From Flavobacterium johnsoniae (GTDB lineage Bacteria; Bacteroidota; Bacteroidia; Flavobacteriales; Flavobacteriaceae): 64,000 nucleotides of DNA. Of this stretch, positions 63,694 to 64,000 are shown piece by piece. The stretch's first letter is position 1; every line of letters begins with the position of its first letter. The stretch spans positions 186,001-250,000 of the forward strand of contig NZ_MLFK01000007.1 in the NCBI RefSeq assembly GCF_001879205.1, read 5' to 3'. The notes beneath the pieces were generated by a model. It was given only the letters and a program-made list of their open reading frames with translations, did not search any database and was not told the origin of the DNA. The position numbers and the translations under genes were made by a program.

Positions 63694-64000
63694 GGGCTAT
63701 TTTGTTGATCGGACTATAATTTTTTTGAGAAGCGCAATTTTCAAAGGGGTATATTTTAAAAAAAGCAATTTTTAACACCTTAAAAAAATAAATTCGTAAA
63801 AATAAAGGGAAGTTTTTGGTTTTTAGGGTTAAGGAATTATGAAAAAATGTTTATTTAATGAATAATACTAAGGTTTTTTGTTATATTTCTTTACAAGGCA
63901 AACATTATTCTTGGTAAAAAGCTCCTTCTGTTGAAAAATTGTTGTCTAAAATTCTAAAATATAGCTGCAAAACAGGGGTATTTATTGTTTATATTTGTCG
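63694..64000. other. Gene-free spacer to the window end
   Basis: No gene. The last bases include TATATTTG (63990-63997, plus strand), a -7 consensus that may start a gene transcribed rightwards beyond the window. Confidence 0.4.

Noticed and set aside
1..64000. tRNA or rRNA genes
   Set aside because: No TTCGAnTC-type T-arm with matching acceptor stem was found in any spacer by eye; a covariance search was not possible.

Overview
The window comes from the chromosome of a Flavobacterium-like member of the Bacteroidetes (Flavobacteriia). The evidence is the AT-rich composition with AT-rich spacers, gliding/type IX secretion (T9SS) marker families (CHU_C C-terminal domain, PorP/SprF), CarboxypepD_reg-type TonB receptors, many short lipoproteins with a small-residue-Cys lipobox, and repeated promoters of the flavobacterial form TTG-N17-19-TAnnTTTG. 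I found no rRNA, tRNA, CRISPR array, transposase or phage structural gene.

Layout. 43-5766 (+) is a CHU_C / SprF / OmpA-TPR triad, a typical T9SS adhesin module. 5982-9892 holds a lipoprotein, a DUF1573 protein and valS. 9985-11296 (-) is an amino-acid permease broken by a frameshift. 11470-20125 (-) is a metal/siderophore uptake block of three TonB receptors and one DUF4198 protein, each with a good TAnnTTTG promoter and a nearby TTATTTAGA-type motif. 20293-25724 carries an MFS transporter, a small lipoprotein, topoisomerase III and a GreA/Rnk-like protein. 25936-29625 holds DUF5995 and several unrecognised AT-rich genes next to a palindromic repeat. prfA is at 29939.

31531-38019 (-) is a stress-response island: coiled-coil protein, holin-like protein, YtxH protein, a 50-residue lmo0937-type membrane peptide, porin, DUF4142 lipoprotein, CHASE3/PAS histidine kinase, response regulator, AraC regulator, CsbD and Dps. 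38184-44517 (+) has an OmpA protein with TSP3 repeats, pyrF, a BtuF-like metal receptor without signal peptide, an 847-bp spacer with a tandemly duplicated candidate small RNA, and catalase. 44783-50941 (-) has purU, DUF4197, several secreted or orphan proteins, a Coa1-family protein and an L,D-transpeptidase. 51228-54668 (+) is the fused acyl-CoA mutase IcmF.

55132-58135 (-) is an array of four paralogous small secreted beta-sandwich proteins. Three of them share long near-identical upstream and downstream non-coding elements, and the upstream element also lies in front of the adjacent AraC regulator (58586-59458). I regard this as the most interesting possible undescribed regulon in the window. 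The window ends with a secreted esterase, a lipoprotein with a short collagen-like motif, a TerC/Alx protein and a type II glutamine synthetase.

The spacers are unusually rich in dispersed structured repeats: palindromes of the GTTCCGAAGGAAC type, a MITE-like 87-bp inverted repeat, a 120-bp inverted repeat and several word-like short repeats. All functional assignments are from reading the sequence and from family knowledge; no search was run.
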